A DNA stretch of 64,000 bases from Anaerobutyricum hallii. Lineage in GTDB: Bacteria > Bacillota > Clostridia > Lachnospirales > Lachnospiraceae. The position numbers and the translations under genes were made by a program. The notes beneath the pieces were generated by a model. That model did not search any database and was not told the DNA's origin. It saw nothing but the letters and a program-made list of their open reading frames with translations. Position 1 is the first letter of the stretch; each line of letters starts with the position of its first letter. This document shows, in pieces, positions 14,947 to 23,728 of this stretch. Where the stretch lies: contig NZ_LT907978.1 in assembly GCF_900209925.1 (NCBI RefSeq), forward strand, positions 2,203,001 through 2,267,000, in the 5' to 3' direction.

Positions 14947-16506
14947 ATGGGGATTTATTTTAATCCAGGAAATGGAAGTTTTACAGAAGATAAGAATAGC
15001 CAAATTTATGTTGATAAAACGGAGCTCTTGAAATTTTTAAATAAAAGACTGAAAACAAATGGTAAATGTATCGCTGTCAGTCATGCCAGACGTTTTGGTA
15101 AGTCCCATGCTGCCGGAATGATTGATGCTTACTATAGTCTTGGCAGTGATTCCTCAAAACTGTTTGAAGATACCAAGATTTCATCTGACCCTGATTATGA
15201 AAAATACCGAAACAAGTACAATGTTATCCATTTAGATATTTCATCTTTTTTTGATGATTACAAAGACAATCTGATAGAAAAGATTGTGGAATATATTTAT
15301 GATGATATCACAGACGAACTGGGAAACATTCTGGATTATAAAAAGAAGTTAAGTTATGTATTAATGAAAATTTATGAAAAGACGGAAATTCCTTTTGTTA
15401 TTATTATTGATGAATGGGATTGTGTTATCCGAAACAGTAACGACCAGGCTTTAGTGCATAAATATTTGCAGTTCTTGCATTCACTTTTTAAATCAGAAGA
15501 ATCGAAATCGTTTTTGGCTCTGGGGTATATCACAGGCATTTTACCAATTAAGAAGATAAAAGATGAGTCTGCTTTAAATAATTTTCAAGAATATACTATG
15601 CTGGATTCCTATCCAATCACAGAATACTATGGCTTTACCGAAAAAGAAGTGAAAGATTTATGCGAAGATCAGGCTATGGATTTTGAGACAATAAAGGCAT
15701 GGTATAACGGATATTTGATCGATGGTATGCATATGTATAATCCGAATTCTGTATCGAGGGCATTAGAAAGACATAAAGTAGATTCTTATTGGCGAAACAC
15801 TTCTGCCTTTGGTACGATCAATACCTTTATTTCAATGAATTATGCCGGACTAAAGGAAGATGTGCTTGCCATGTTAGCTGGCGAAAAAGTGATGGTTGAC
15901 ACTGAATGTTTCCAGAACGATTTTACAGAAATCCACTCAAAAGACGATGCTCTGACTGCCTTGATCCATCTTGGTTATCTTGGTTACGATAAAGACATGT
16001 TAAGTGCCTATATTCCAAATTATGAAGTGTCTAAGGCATTTCAGTCGGCTTTAAAATCAGGTTCCTGGAAGGAGATCGCCGCATCTATTTCCAGATGTGA
16101 TGAGCTACTCATCGCCACGATAAATAAAAATGCGGAAAAGGTAGCTGAACTCATTGAGCTTGCTCATGAAACCTACACTTCTGTATTAAAATATAACGAT
16201 GAAAATTCCCTAAGCTGTGTACTTACCATGGCTTACTTTACAGCACCGGCTTATTATAATATCATCCGGGAGATGCCTTCCGGAAAGGGATTTGCTGATT
16301 TTGTTTTTCTCCCAAGAGCAAATGCTGGCAATCGCCCTGCAATGATCGTGGAACTAAAACACAACAAGACAGCAGATGCAGCAATCACGCAAATCAAAGA
16401 GAAGAGATACCAGGGTGCTTTGTCTGGATATAAAGGAAAGATTTTACTAGTTGGAATTAATTACGATACAGAAAAACATCATACATGTGTAATCGAAGAA
16501 TACTGA
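14947..16506 (+). CDS. AAA-ATPase-like / PD-(D/E)XK nuclease-like protein, paralogue 1
   Basis: 519-residue protein (start ATG 14947 after GGGAGGAGG; an in-frame ATG at 14923 lies upstream of the RBS). The N-terminal AAA-ATPase_like domain (about 1-290) has an atypical Walker A, ARRFGKS (about 43-49), and Walker B FVIIIDEWD (near 150). The C-terminal PD-(D/E)XK-like domain (about 410-519) has FADFVF...MIVELKHN, matching the D-x(n)-ExK nuclease core. This pairing (Pfam AAA-ATPase_like plus PDDEXK_9) is abundant in gut anaerobes; its function is not established, though nucleic-acid processing or defence is often suggested. A second copy follows in tandem at 16867-18426. Confidence 0.85.
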   Translation: MGIYFNPGNGSFTEDKNSQIYVDKTELLKFLNKRLKTNGKCIAVSHARRFGKSHAAGMIDAYYSLGSDSSKLFEDTKISSDPDYEKYRNKYNVIHLDISSFFDDYKDNLIEKIVEYIYDDITDELGNILDYKKKLSYVLMKIYEKTEIPFVIIIDEWDCVIRNSNDQALVHKYLQFLHSLFKSEESKSFLALGYITGILPIKKIKDESALNNFQEYTMLDSYPITEYYGFTEKEVKDLCEDQAMDFETIKAWYNGYLIDGMHMYNPNSVSRALERHKVDSYWRNTSAFGTINTFISMNYAGLKEDVLAMLAGEKVMVDTECFQNDFTEIHSKDDALTALIHLGYLGYDKDMLSAYIPNYEVSKAFQSALKSGSWKEIAASISRCDELLIATINKNAEKVAELIELAHETYTSVLKYNDENSLSCVLTMAYFTAPAYYNIIREMPSGKGFADFVFLPRANAGNRPAMIVELKHNKTADAAITQIKEKRYQGALSGYKGKILLVGINYDTEKHHTCVIEEY

Positions 16507-16662
16507 TTTGTAGATTTCATATAGACGAAAAAAGAAAAAATAATCCATCCCATCTGCTCTGTAGTCGCTGTATTTAAGATGCTCATCCGCATCTTAAACA
16601 CGCTCCCAAGCCGCATCTGGGATGGATTATTTTTTCTTTTTTCTGACTATCTAAATCTACAG
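16507..16662. terminator. Large palindromic repeat / terminator, copy 2
   Basis: Second copy of the 14376-14530 palindrome, starting right after the stop of the first AAA gene, with matching changes in both arms (ATCCATCCC with GGGATGGAT), so the base pairing is preserved. The rest of the gap to 16866 (16663-16866) holds a spacer related to 14531-14697, the empty insertion site (16796/16797) and the promoter of the second AAA gene. Confidence 0.7.
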
Positions 16663-16803
16663 TTAGTGAAAATGAAATTCTCCAGAAAGTTATGGATTTC
16701 CGGGAAATTAAAGTCTAAAGGATTGACGCATTTTTCTAGATTTTTCGTTTTTTGAGGCAAAATCCTGACTTCATCTGACGTCAAAGAACAATTATAATAA
16801 AAC

Positions 16804-16832
16804 ATAACAAATAGTTAAAAATATGATATACT
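16804..16832 (+). promoter_or_regulatory. Promoter of the second AAA/PD-(D/E)XK gene
   Basis: Same ATAACA...TATACT arrangement as at 14884-14912, followed by GGAAGGAGG and ATG 16867. It keeps the uninterrupted upstream flank. Confidence 0.5.
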
Positions 16833-16866
16833 ATCAATATAAATGTTCATAGGAAGGAGGAACAAC

Positions 16867-18426
16867 ATGGGAATCTATTTTAATCCGAAAAATAGAAGTT
16901 TTTCTAAAGATAGAAATTATGAAATATATGTAGATAAAACAGGTCTGTTAAGTTTTTTGAATAAAGCAATTGATACTCCTAAAAACTGTATTGCTGTCAG
17001 TCATGCCCGACGTTTTGGTAAATCTCATGCTGCCGGAATGATTGATGCTTACTACAGCCTTGGCAGTGATTCCTCAAAACTGTTTGCAGATACCAAGATT
17101 GCGTCTGACCCTGATTATGAAAAATACCGAAACAAGTATAATGTTATTCATTTAGATATTTCATCTTTTTGGGATGATTACAAAGTCAATCTGATAGAAA
17201 AGATTGTGGAATATATTTATGATGATATACAAGAAGAACTGGGAAATATTCTGGATTATAAAAAGAAGTTAAGTTATGTACTAATGAAAATTTATGAAAA
17301 GACGGGAATTCCTTTTGTTATTATCATTGATGAATGGGATTGTGTTATCCGAAACAGTAACGACCAGGCTTTAGTGCATAAATATTTGCAGTTCTTGCAT
17401 TCACTTTTTAAATCAGAAGAATCGAAATCATTTTTGGCTCTGGGGTATATCACAGGAATTTTACCGATTAAGAAGATAAAAGATGAGTCTGCTTTAAATA
17501 ATTTTCAAGAATATACTATGTTAAAATCAAGACCTATTACAGAATACTATGGATTCACAGAAGATGAAGTTAAGGAACTATGCCAAAAGTATGATATGGA
17601 TTTTGAGACAATGAAGGCATGGTATAACGGATATTTGATTGACGGAATGCATATGTATAATCCGAATTCTGTATCAATGGCTATAAACTACCAGGATTTT
17701 GATTCTTATTGGAGGAATACTTCTGCCTTTGGTACGATCAATACTTTTATTACAATGAATTATGCTGGATTAAAAGAAGATGTGCTTGCTATGTTAGCTG
17801 GCGAAAAAGTGATGGTAAATACAAATACTTTTCAGAATGATTTTTCTATGATAGCTTCAAAAAGCGATGTCTTAACTGCTTTAATTCATCTTGGATATCT
17901 TGGATACGATGCAGACATGAAAAGTGCATATATTCCTAATTATGAAGTAGCAACTGCATTTGAATCTGCTTTACAGACAGGCTCTTGGAAGGAAATCGCC
18001 GCATCCATTTCCAGATGTGATGAACTTCTTATAGCCACGACAAATAAAAATGCGGAAAAGGTAGCTGAACTCATTGAGCTTGCTCATGAAACCTACACTT
18101 CTGTATTAAAATATAACGATGAAAATTCCCTAAGCTGTGTACTTACCATGGCTTACTTTACAGCACCGGCTTATTATAATATCATTCGGGAGATGCCTTC
18201 CGGAAAGGGCTTTGCTGATTTTGTTTTCCTTCCAAGAGCAAATGCGGGCAATCGCCCTGCGATGATCGTGGAATTAAAACACAACAAGACAGCAGATGCA
18301 GCAATCACTCAAATCAAAGAGAAAAGATACCAGGGTGCTTTGTCTGGATATAAAGGAAAGATTTTATTGGTTGGAATTAATTACGATACAGAAAAACATC
18401 ATACATGTGTAATCGAAGAATACTGA
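16867..18426 (+). CDS. AAA-ATPase-like / PD-(D/E)XK nuclease-like protein, paralogue 2
   Basis: 519-residue tandem paralogue of 14947-16506 with the same motifs: ARRFGKS, FVIIIDEWD, and ADFVF...VELKHN. Start ATG 16867 after GGAAGGAGG. Divergence between the copies is patchy. Residues about 10-35, 215-285 and 310-365 differ substantially, while the middle (about 95-215) is nearly identical and the last roughly 120 residues are identical, DNA included apart from a few silent changes. That mosaic suggests gene conversion after duplication (inference). Both predicted active sites are intact in both copies, so neither is a pseudogene. Confidence 0.85.
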   Translation: MGIYFNPKNRSFSKDRNYEIYVDKTGLLSFLNKAIDTPKNCIAVSHARRFGKSHAAGMIDAYYSLGSDSSKLFADTKIASDPDYEKYRNKYNVIHLDISSFWDDYKVNLIEKIVEYIYDDIQEELGNILDYKKKLSYVLMKIYEKTGIPFVIIIDEWDCVIRNSNDQALVHKYLQFLHSLFKSEESKSFLALGYITGILPIKKIKDESALNNFQEYTMLKSRPITEYYGFTEDEVKELCQKYDMDFETMKAWYNGYLIDGMHMYNPNSVSMAINYQDFDSYWRNTSAFGTINTFITMNYAGLKEDVLAMLAGEKVMVNTNTFQNDFSMIASKSDVLTALIHLGYLGYDADMKSAYIPNYEVATAFESALQTGSWKEIAASISRCDELLIATTNKNAEKVAELIELAHETYTSVLKYNDENSLSCVLTMAYFTAPAYYNIIREMPSGKGFADFVFLPRANAGNRPAMIVELKHNKTADAAITQIKEKRYQGALSGYKGKILLVGINYDTEKHHTCVIEEY

Positions 18427-18492
18427 TCTGTAGATTTAATATAGACGAAAAAAGAAAAAAAGAATCCATCCCATCCGCTCTGTAGTCGCTGT
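18427..18492 (+). repeat. Truncated palindrome, copy 3 (left arm only)
   Basis: Begins like copies 1 and 2 (GTAGATTTAATATAGACG, then A-rich run and ATCCATCCC) but stops at GTAGTCGCTGT, where the long palindrome 18493-18730 starts. The right arm is absent. Confidence 0.65.
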
Positions 18493-18730
18493 AATAAAAC
18501 TTCTTGCTGAATTGCAAGGAAACTACAGTAATGAAAAGAGAATTTTTATAAGTATTGCATTTTGTGACTTTGCGCTGCGGAATTTTGACTCTGAAAACTT
18601 CGGACTCGCTTTTCCGAAGTTTTTGTTTTTTGAGACAAAATGAAGCGTTTAGCGCAACCAAGCAAAATCAAACTTATAAAAATTCTCTTTTCTTTAGAAA
18701 CCTTAATGCAATTCAGCAGTAGAATAAAAT
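18493..18730. repeat. Long imperfect palindrome (about 238 bp), MITE-like
   Basis: Arms 18493-18553 and 18672-18730 are inverted repeats with a perfect core (AGAGAATTTTTATAAGT). Between them lies a terminator-type hairpin AACTTCGGA/TCCGAAGTT followed by TTTTGTTTTTT (about 18594-18635) on the plus strand. It has replaced the right half of the third terminator palindrome. No coding frame is supported. The remaining 18731-18805 up to azlD shows nothing further. Confidence 0.65.
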
Positions 18731-18805
18731 ATGCCGCGACTATCTTCACATTTTATGCTATATCAAGTTTCTGATTTTCGTTTCTTTATTCCATCAGATC
18801 AGGAT

Positions 18806-19123
18806 TTACATTAAGGTTATGATTCCTTCTATAATAAACACTGCTGCACAGGCTCCAATCGCTACCACGATCAGGCTTTTTCTCTGGTAAGCGAGTATAA
18901 CAGCGACTACGAGTCCTGCAATAGCAGAAATCAAGCTTCCTGTTGCTGTAAAGATTGCCGGGATCGTCATGGCTGCTAATACGGTATATGGAATATAATA
19001 TAAAAAGGAATTAAAAAATTTGTTTTTTATTTTGTGTTTTACAAGTACGAGTGGAATGGCTCTGATTAAATAGGTTACGATTGCCATTACGAAAAGATAG
19101 GGTAAAAATATTTTAAAGCTCAT
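18806..19123 (-). CDS. azlD: Branched-chain amino acid exporter small subunit AzlD
   Basis: 105-residue membrane protein with about four hydrophobic segments; TYLIRAIPLVL near residue 17 is typical of the AzlD family, which pairs with AzlC to export branched-chain amino acids and their analogues. Its start overlaps the end of azlC by 11 bp, indicating translational coupling. Length is normal for the family. Downstream is the palindromic repeat region. Confidence 0.9.
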   Translation of the reverse strand: MSFKIFLPYLFVMAIVTYLIRAIPLVLVKHKIKNKFFNSFLYYIPYTVLAAMTIPAIFTATGSLISAIAGLVVAVILAYQRKSLIVVAIGACAAVFIIEGIITLM

Positions 19124-19814
19124 CTTCGTTTACCTCCACTGGGAATAATATTGCCGCAATAAGTGATGCGGCTACGGTACAGATGATGATTGCGAAACCG
19201 CCGGAGAGATTCGCAAATACTGGAGTGTATTTCAGTACTGTACTGATCGCGATTGCGATACATACCGCAATGAAGACATGGCTGTCTTCTCTTGCCTTTG
19301 GTACGACAACGGCGATAAACATTCCATAAAGAGCGACACCTAAAGCGTTTGTGATAATGGCCGGTAAAATATTTCCCATCAAAGCGCCGCCTAAGGTTCC
19401 TATCGTCCACCCAATAATCGGAACTATCGTAAGTCCCGCAAAGTAATTTCGTTTAATTTTTCCTGGATTCTGGATTGCTACAGCAAAGATTTCATCGGTA
19501 ATAGCAAAGCCGAGTATCCATCTCCAGATTCCTGAAAAATCATCATCCACTTTCTGGGAAAGTGAAATTGCCATCAGCATATATCTTAAGTTGATGATGA
19601 ACTGGGAAAGTGCCATCTCAACTAATGTTCCAAGTTCTGCAATAATCGTAAGTCCTGCAAACTGCCCTGCAGATGTTAAGTTTGTGAATGAAATAAGTAC
19701 TGCCTCACTGACAGTTAAATCTTTATCTACCGCGAGAATCCCAAAGGCAAAGGAAACGGCAGCATAACCGAGTCCGATGGGGATTCCATCTCTGATTCCC
19801 TGTTTAAAGTTCAT
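19113..19814 (-). CDS. azlC: Branched-chain amino acid exporter large subunit AzlC
   Basis: 233-residue polytopic membrane protein of the AzlC/YgaZ family. Recognisable segments are GIPIGLGYAAVSFAFGILA near the N-terminus, TSAGQFAG near residue 48 and NLRYMLMA near residue 76. With AzlD it forms an exporter for branched-chain amino acids (family knowledge). Start ATG 19814 follows GGGGG by about four bases. A strong hairpin (19831-19868) lies just upstream. Regulation cannot be read from the sequence; no T-box is evident. Confidence 0.9.
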   Translation of the reverse strand: MNFKQGIRDGIPIGLGYAAVSFAFGILAVDKDLTVSEAVLISFTNLTSAGQFAGLTIIAELGTLVEMALSQFIINLRYMLMAISLSQKVDDDFSGIWRWILGFAITDEIFAVAIQNPGKIKRNYFAGLTIVPIIGWTIGTLGGALMGNILPAIITNALGVALYGMFIAVVVPKAREDSHVFIAVCIAIAISTVLKYTPVFANLSGGFAIIICTVAASLIAAILFPVEVNEDEL

Positions 19815-19830
19815 GTTTCCCCCAACAATG

Positions 19831-19868
19831 ACAGAGACTGCCAGCTTTATTCACTTGCAGTCTCTGTT
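19831..19868 (-). terminator. Hairpin between purD and azlC
   Basis: Perfect 11-bp stem ACAGAGACTGC/GCAGTCTCTGT. On the minus strand it is followed by CATTGTTGGGGG rather than a U-run, so it may be a weak terminator of the pur transcript or an azlC leader structure. Confidence 0.45.
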
Positions 19869-19936
19869 CCTACTGTATCTTTTTATTGTTCTATGATCAT
19901 CAGTTACTTTTTACGCTGCTACATTGTTAATGACTT

Positions 19937-21214
19937 TTATGCTTCTACATCATCAATTGCTTTTCCGATATCATGACGCATATATTTATTTTCAAAAGTT
20001 ACCCATTCTGTTGCTGCGTAGGCGTTCTTTCTTGCCTCTTTTAGGTTTGTTCCCTTGGCAGTTACACCAAGTACACGTCCGCCATTTGTAACGATTCCTT
20101 TATCTGTGCGCTTTGTTCCGGCGTGGAAGCAATAATAGCCATCGTGTTTCTTAAATTCTTCAAGGCCATTAATCACATAACCTTTTTCGTAAGAAACTGG
20201 ATAACCGTCAGAAGCAAGGACAACGCAAACGGCTGCATTATCTTCAAACTGCAGATCGATTTCATCTAAACGTCCGTCGATACAAGCTTCCATAACATCA
20301 ATAATGTCGTTCTTCATACGAGGAAGTACTACCTGTGCTTCCGGATCTCCGAAACGGGCATTGTATTCGAGAACTTTTGGTCCATCTTCCGTCAGCATCA
20401 GACCGGTAAAGAGGATACCGACAAACGGTCTTCCTTCTGCTGCCATAGCATCCATAGTAGGCTGATAAACGTATTTTTCACAGAATTCTTCTACTTCTTT
20501 TGTGTAGAATGGACTTGGGGAGAATGTTCCCATTCCACCGGTATTTAAGCCCTGATCCCCATCTTTGGCACGTTTGTGATCCTGTGCACTTGTCATACAT
20601 TTGATTGTCTTTCCATCACAGAATGCAAGAACAGAAACTTCACGACCAGTCATAAATTCTTCGATTACCATACGATTTCCGGCATCTCCGAACTTCTTAT
20701 CTTCCATGATCGTCTTTACGCCTTCTTTCGCTTCTTCTAAAGTATTGCAGATTAATACACCTTTTCCAAGTGCCAGTCCGTCTGCTTTTAATACGATTGG
20801 GAACTTTGCAGTTTCAAGGTAAGCGAGTGCCTTCTCATCAGAATCAAAGTTCTCATATCCAGCTGTTGGAATGTTATATTTCTTCATTAAATCTTTGGAA
20901 AATGCTTTGGAACCTTCAATGATCGCTGCATTCTTTCTTGGACCGAATACACGAAGACCTTCTGCCTCAAATGCATCTACAACACCACCTACCAGTGGGT
21001 CGTCCATACCAATAATGGTAAGGTCAATTTCTTTTTCTTTTGCAAAAGCAACCAGTTTATCAAATTCCATTGCACCGATGTTCACGCACTCTGCATATTC
21101 TTCGATTCCTGCATTTCCCGGTGCACAGTAAATTTTATCTGCCTTTGCACTTTGAGAAACTGCCCATGCGATCGCGTGTTCTCTTCCGCCACTGCCTACG
21201 ATTAATACTTTCAT
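19937..21214 (-). CDS. purD: Phosphoribosylamine-glycine ligase
   Basis: 425-residue ATP-grasp enzyme joining phosphoribosylamine and glycine to give GAR, the second step of purine synthesis. It starts with the nucleotide-binding GSGGREHAIAW motif and contains the family's MVIEEFMTG and TGGMGTFSPSPFY segments and the metal-site VLEYNARFGDPEAQ. Full length for the family. It is last in the run purE-purM-purN-purD. The 89-bp gap to purN contains a palindrome related to those in neighbouring gaps. Confidence 0.97.
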   Translation of the reverse strand: MKVLIVGSGGREHAIAWAVSQSAKADKIYCAPGNAGIEEYAECVNIGAMEFDKLVAFAKEKEIDLTIIGMDDPLVGGVVDAFEAEGLRVFGPRKNAAIIEGSKAFSKDLMKKYNIPTAGYENFDSDEKALAYLETAKFPIVLKADGLALGKGVLICNTLEEAKEGVKTIMEDKKFGDAGNRMVIEEFMTGREVSVLAFCDGKTIKCMTSAQDHKRAKDGDQGLNTGGMGTFSPSPFYTKEVEEFCEKYVYQPTMDAMAAEGRPFVGILFTGLMLTEDGPKVLEYNARFGDPEAQVVLPRMKNDIIDVMEACIDGRLDEIDLQFEDNAAVCVVLASDGYPVSYEKGYVINGLEEFKKHDGYYCFHAGTKRTDKGIVTNGGRVLGVTAKGTNLKEARKNAYAATEWVTFENKYMRHDIGKAIDDVEA

Positions 21215-21237
21215 CGGAATTCCTCCATTTTATAACT

Positions 21238-21299
21238 AATATGCTCCCGGAATCTTCCCGCAAAGCATAAAGCCAGTGCAGGAATAATTCCAGAAATGC
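21238..21299. repeat. Degenerate intergenic palindrome (purN-purD gap)
   Basis: ATGCTCCCGGAATCTTCCCG near one end and AATTCCAGAAATGCAT at the other form a loose inverted repeat resembling the family at 22972-23037 and 31822-31879. Confidence 0.35.
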
Positions 21300-21303
21300 A
21301 TAA

Positions 21304-21930
21304 CTATTTATCAATTGTAACAACTCTGCCGTCTACATGAACCTTTCCATTCGCAATCAGATTGATTGTTTCCGGTAAAATCTTCCATTCTGCCTGTTCC
21401 ATGATACGGCGCTGTAAAACTTCCGGTGTATCTCCCTGTTCCACCATAACCGGCTTCTGCATAATGATCGGGCCGGTATCGGTTCCTTCATCGACAAAAT
21501 GTACCGTCGCTCCGGAAACTTTTACGCCTCTTTCCAGTGCCTTTTCGTGAACATGAAGGCCATAACAGCCTTTTCCACAAAAAGATGGAATCAAAGATGG
21601 GTGAATGTTAATGATCCGGTTCTCATATTCCTGAATAACACATGGAGGCACAACAACAAGATATCCTGCAAGAACAACAAGATCGATTTCTCTTTCTTTT
21701 AAAGCTTCTAAAAGCTTCTGGTTAAATTCTTCTCTTGTCTCAAAGCTCTTTGGCGAAAGAAGTAAACCTTCTGTTCCATAATTCTTTGCACGTTCTAATG
21801 CGTAAGCACCTTCATTGTTACTGATTACGACACGAATTTCTGTATTGGTAATCTTTCCGCTGTCTATCGCATCAAGAATCGCCTGCAGATTCGTACCGCC
21901 GCCAGATACTAAAACTGCAACTTTTAGCAT
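21304..21930 (-). CDS. purN: Phosphoribosylglycinamide formyltransferase
   Basis: 208-residue folate-dependent GAR transformylase, third step of purine synthesis. Key features are [11 protein letters not shown] at the N-terminus (phosphate binding), the catalytic [11 protein letters not shown] segment near residue 107, and [16 protein letters not shown] near 140, which supplies the catalytic His and Asp. The start overlaps the end of purM by 7 bp, which implies translational coupling. Length is normal for the family. Confidence 0.96.
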   Translation of the reverse strand: MLKVAVLVSGGGTNLQAILDAIDSGKITNTEIRVVISNNEGAYALERAKNYGTEGLLLSPKSFETREEFNQKLLEALKEREIDLVVLAGYLVVVPPCVIQEYENRIINIHPSLIPSFCGKGCYGLHVHEKALERGVKVSGATVHFVDEGTDTGPIIMQKPVMVEQGDTPEVLQRRIMEQAEWKILPETINLIANGKVHVDGRVVTIDK

Positions 21931-22949
21931 AATGTTACTCCCTTTTCTCCTGCTTCGATGGAACCAACAACATATGCTTCCTCACCAACAGCTTTTAATG
22001 CTTCGATTGCTTTTTCTGCATCCTTTGGATCAAGGGCGAGCATCATACCGATTCCCATGTTGTATGTATTGTACATCATCTCTTCGGCAATATCTCCTTC
22101 TTTTGCAAGAAGACGGAAGATAGTTGGTACTTCGTAACTGTCTTTCTTTACGACAGCGCGAGCACCGTCTGGGAGCATTCTTGGAATATTCTCATAGAAT
22201 CCGCCACCAGTGATATGGCTGCAGCCTTTGATCGTAATGCCGGCTTCTTTTACTGCCTTTAATGCTTTTACATAAATCTTTGTAGGAGTAAGGAGTGCTT
22301 CTCCTAATGTCTTTCCGAGTTCTTCTCTGTATTCGTTTAATGCTTCTTTTTCCATAGGGAATACTTTACGAACAAGAGAATATCCATTACTGTGAATTCC
22401 GGAGGAGGCAATTCCTATGAGGACGTCCCCTGCCTTAATGTCTTTTCCTGTAATCAGGTCTTTTTCATCAACGATTCCAACTGCGAAGCCAGCCAGATCG
22501 TACTCATCTTCCGGATAAAATCCTGGCATTTCTGCTGTCTCTCCACCGATGAGAGCAGCCTCAGACTGCTTACATCCATCTGCAACGCCGCTTACGATAG
22601 AAGCGATCTTTTCTGGGAAGTTCTTGCCACATGCAATATAATCGAGGAAGAATAATGGCTCTCCACCTGCACATGCAATATCATTCACACACATGGCAAC
22701 ACAGTCGATACCTACGGTATCATGCTTATCCATAAGGAACGCAACTTTTAACTTTGTTCCAACACCGTCTGTACCTGAAACCAGTGTAGGGTTCTCCATT
22801 GTCATAAACTTCTTTAATGAAAATGCACCTGAAAATCCACCAAGGTTTGTAAGTACCTCAGGTCTCATTGTTCCCTGTACATATTTCTTCATTAATTCTA
22901 CTGATTTGTATCCAGCTTCAATATCAACTCCGGCTTTCTTATAGTCCAT
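21924..22949 (-). CDS. purM: Phosphoribosylformylglycinamidine cyclo-ligase (AIR synthetase)
   Basis: 341-residue AIR synthetase, the ring-closing step that forms 5-aminoimidazole ribotide. Start is placed at ATG 22949 ([22 protein letters not shown]), because the upstream in-frame extension is basic and crosses the intergenic palindrome. Family motifs: [11 protein letters not shown] near residue 44, [11 protein letters not shown] near 135 and THITGGG-like [11 protein letters not shown] near 235. It overlaps purN by 7 bp and belongs to the purE-M-N-D run. Confidence 0.96.
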   Translation of the reverse strand: MDYKKAGVDIEAGYKSVELMKKYVQGTMRPEVLTNLGGFSGAFSLKKFMTMENPTLVSGTDGVGTKLKVAFLMDKHDTVGIDCVAMCVNDIACAGGEPLFFLDYIACGKNFPEKIASIVSGVADGCKQSEAALIGGETAEMPGFYPEDEYDLAGFAVGIVDEKDLITGKDIKAGDVLIGIASSGIHSNGYSLVRKVFPMEKEALNEYREELGKTLGEALLTPTKIYVKALKAVKEAGITIKGCSHITGGGFYENIPRMLPDGARAVVKKDSYEVPTIFRLLAKEGDIAEEMMYNTYNMGIGMMLALDPKDAEKAIEALKAVGEEAYVVGSIEAGEKGVTLC

Positions 22950-22971
22950 GACAGACTCCTTTCTCTTATCA

Positions 22972-23037
22972 TGTACTCTCGGAGTCTTTCTTGCACTTGT
23001 TTTTGTGATTAAGCACAAAAAGATTCCGAGAATACAT
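22972..23037. repeat. Interspersed intergenic palindrome (purE-purM gap)
   Basis: TGTACTCTCGGAGTCTTTCT at one end and AAGATTCCGAGAATACAT at the other form an inverted repeat, with an inner CTTGCAC...GTGATTAAGCAC region. Very similar to 31822-31879; shorter relatives at 23650-23677 and 30032-30056. Confidence 0.65.
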
Positions 23038-23115
23038 TATCTTGTTATAAATACTTAATTATAGTTTCCCCTTTTACAAATTTACAAACCTTCTTATCAC
23101 CTTTGAGCTATGTCA

Positions 23116-23628
23116 TTACATTTGTTTTAAGTACGCTTCGTACCCAATCTCATCAAGCTTGTCTGCCTTGGCTACTACCTGATTCTTTAACTTTTCAGAG
23201 TAAGCTTTTAATCTTTCTAACAGTGCAGGGTCGGATGTTGCAAGCATCTTTGCTGCAAGAATTCCGGCGTTGGCTGCACCGTTGATCGCTACTGTCGCTA
23301 CAGGAATACCTGTTGGCATCTGCACGATAGAGTACAGGGAATCTACTCCTCCAAGATCTGATGTCTTCATTGGAATACCGATAACCGGCATTGGGAAAAT
23401 AGCTGCGCACATTCCCGGAAGATGTGCTGCCTTACCGGCTCCTGCGATAATCACTTTATAACCTTTTTCTTCTGCACCTTTTGCGTAAGCGAAAAATTCT
23501 TCCGGCTCTCTGTGTGCAGAGATGATCGTCATATCAAAGTCAATTCCAAGTTCCTTGAGTACATCTGCAGCTTTTGCCATGATTGGCATATCTGAATCGC
23601 TGCCCATTACAATACCTACTTTAGCCAT
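23116..23628 (-). CDS. purE: N5-carboxyaminoimidazole ribonucleotide mutase
   Basis: 170-residue class I PurE, which converts N5-CAIR to CAIR. It shows the substrate-binding MGSDSDMPIM at residues 8-17, the conserved ISAHREPEEFF near residue 37 with the catalytic His, and GAGKAAHLPGM near 70. A PurK partner is not in the window. It heads the run purE-purM-purN-purD, separated from purM by 166 bp containing a palindrome. Confidence 0.96.
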   Translation of the reverse strand: MAKVGIVMGSDSDMPIMAKAADVLKELGIDFDMTIISAHREPEEFFAYAKGAEEKGYKVIIAGAGKAAHLPGMCAAIFPMPVIGIPMKTSDLGGVDSLYSIVQMPTGIPVATVAINGAANAGILAAKMLATSDPALLERLKAYSEKLKNQVVAKADKLDEIGYEAYLKQM

Positions 23629-23649
23629 TGTCTGCTCCTTTTTTTCATT

Positions 23650-23677
23650 ACATATACTCTAAAATTCCAAGAGTATA
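23650..23677. repeat. Short intergenic palindrome (pyrF-purE gap)
   Basis: Perfect 9-bp arms ATATACTCT/AGAGTATAT around AAAATTCCA. It looks like a minimal member of the interspersed palindrome family and could form a hairpin between pyrF and purE. Confidence 0.5.
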
Positions 23678-23728
23678 TTTTTATGGTGAAATGTTTATAA
23701 CTAACTTATAAAATTATAACAAAATGCT

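Noticed and set aside
18377-18749. Minus-strand frames of 94 and 67 codons in the repeat region
   Set aside because: They read through palindromic repeats and the end of the AAA gene; low complexity and no RBS.
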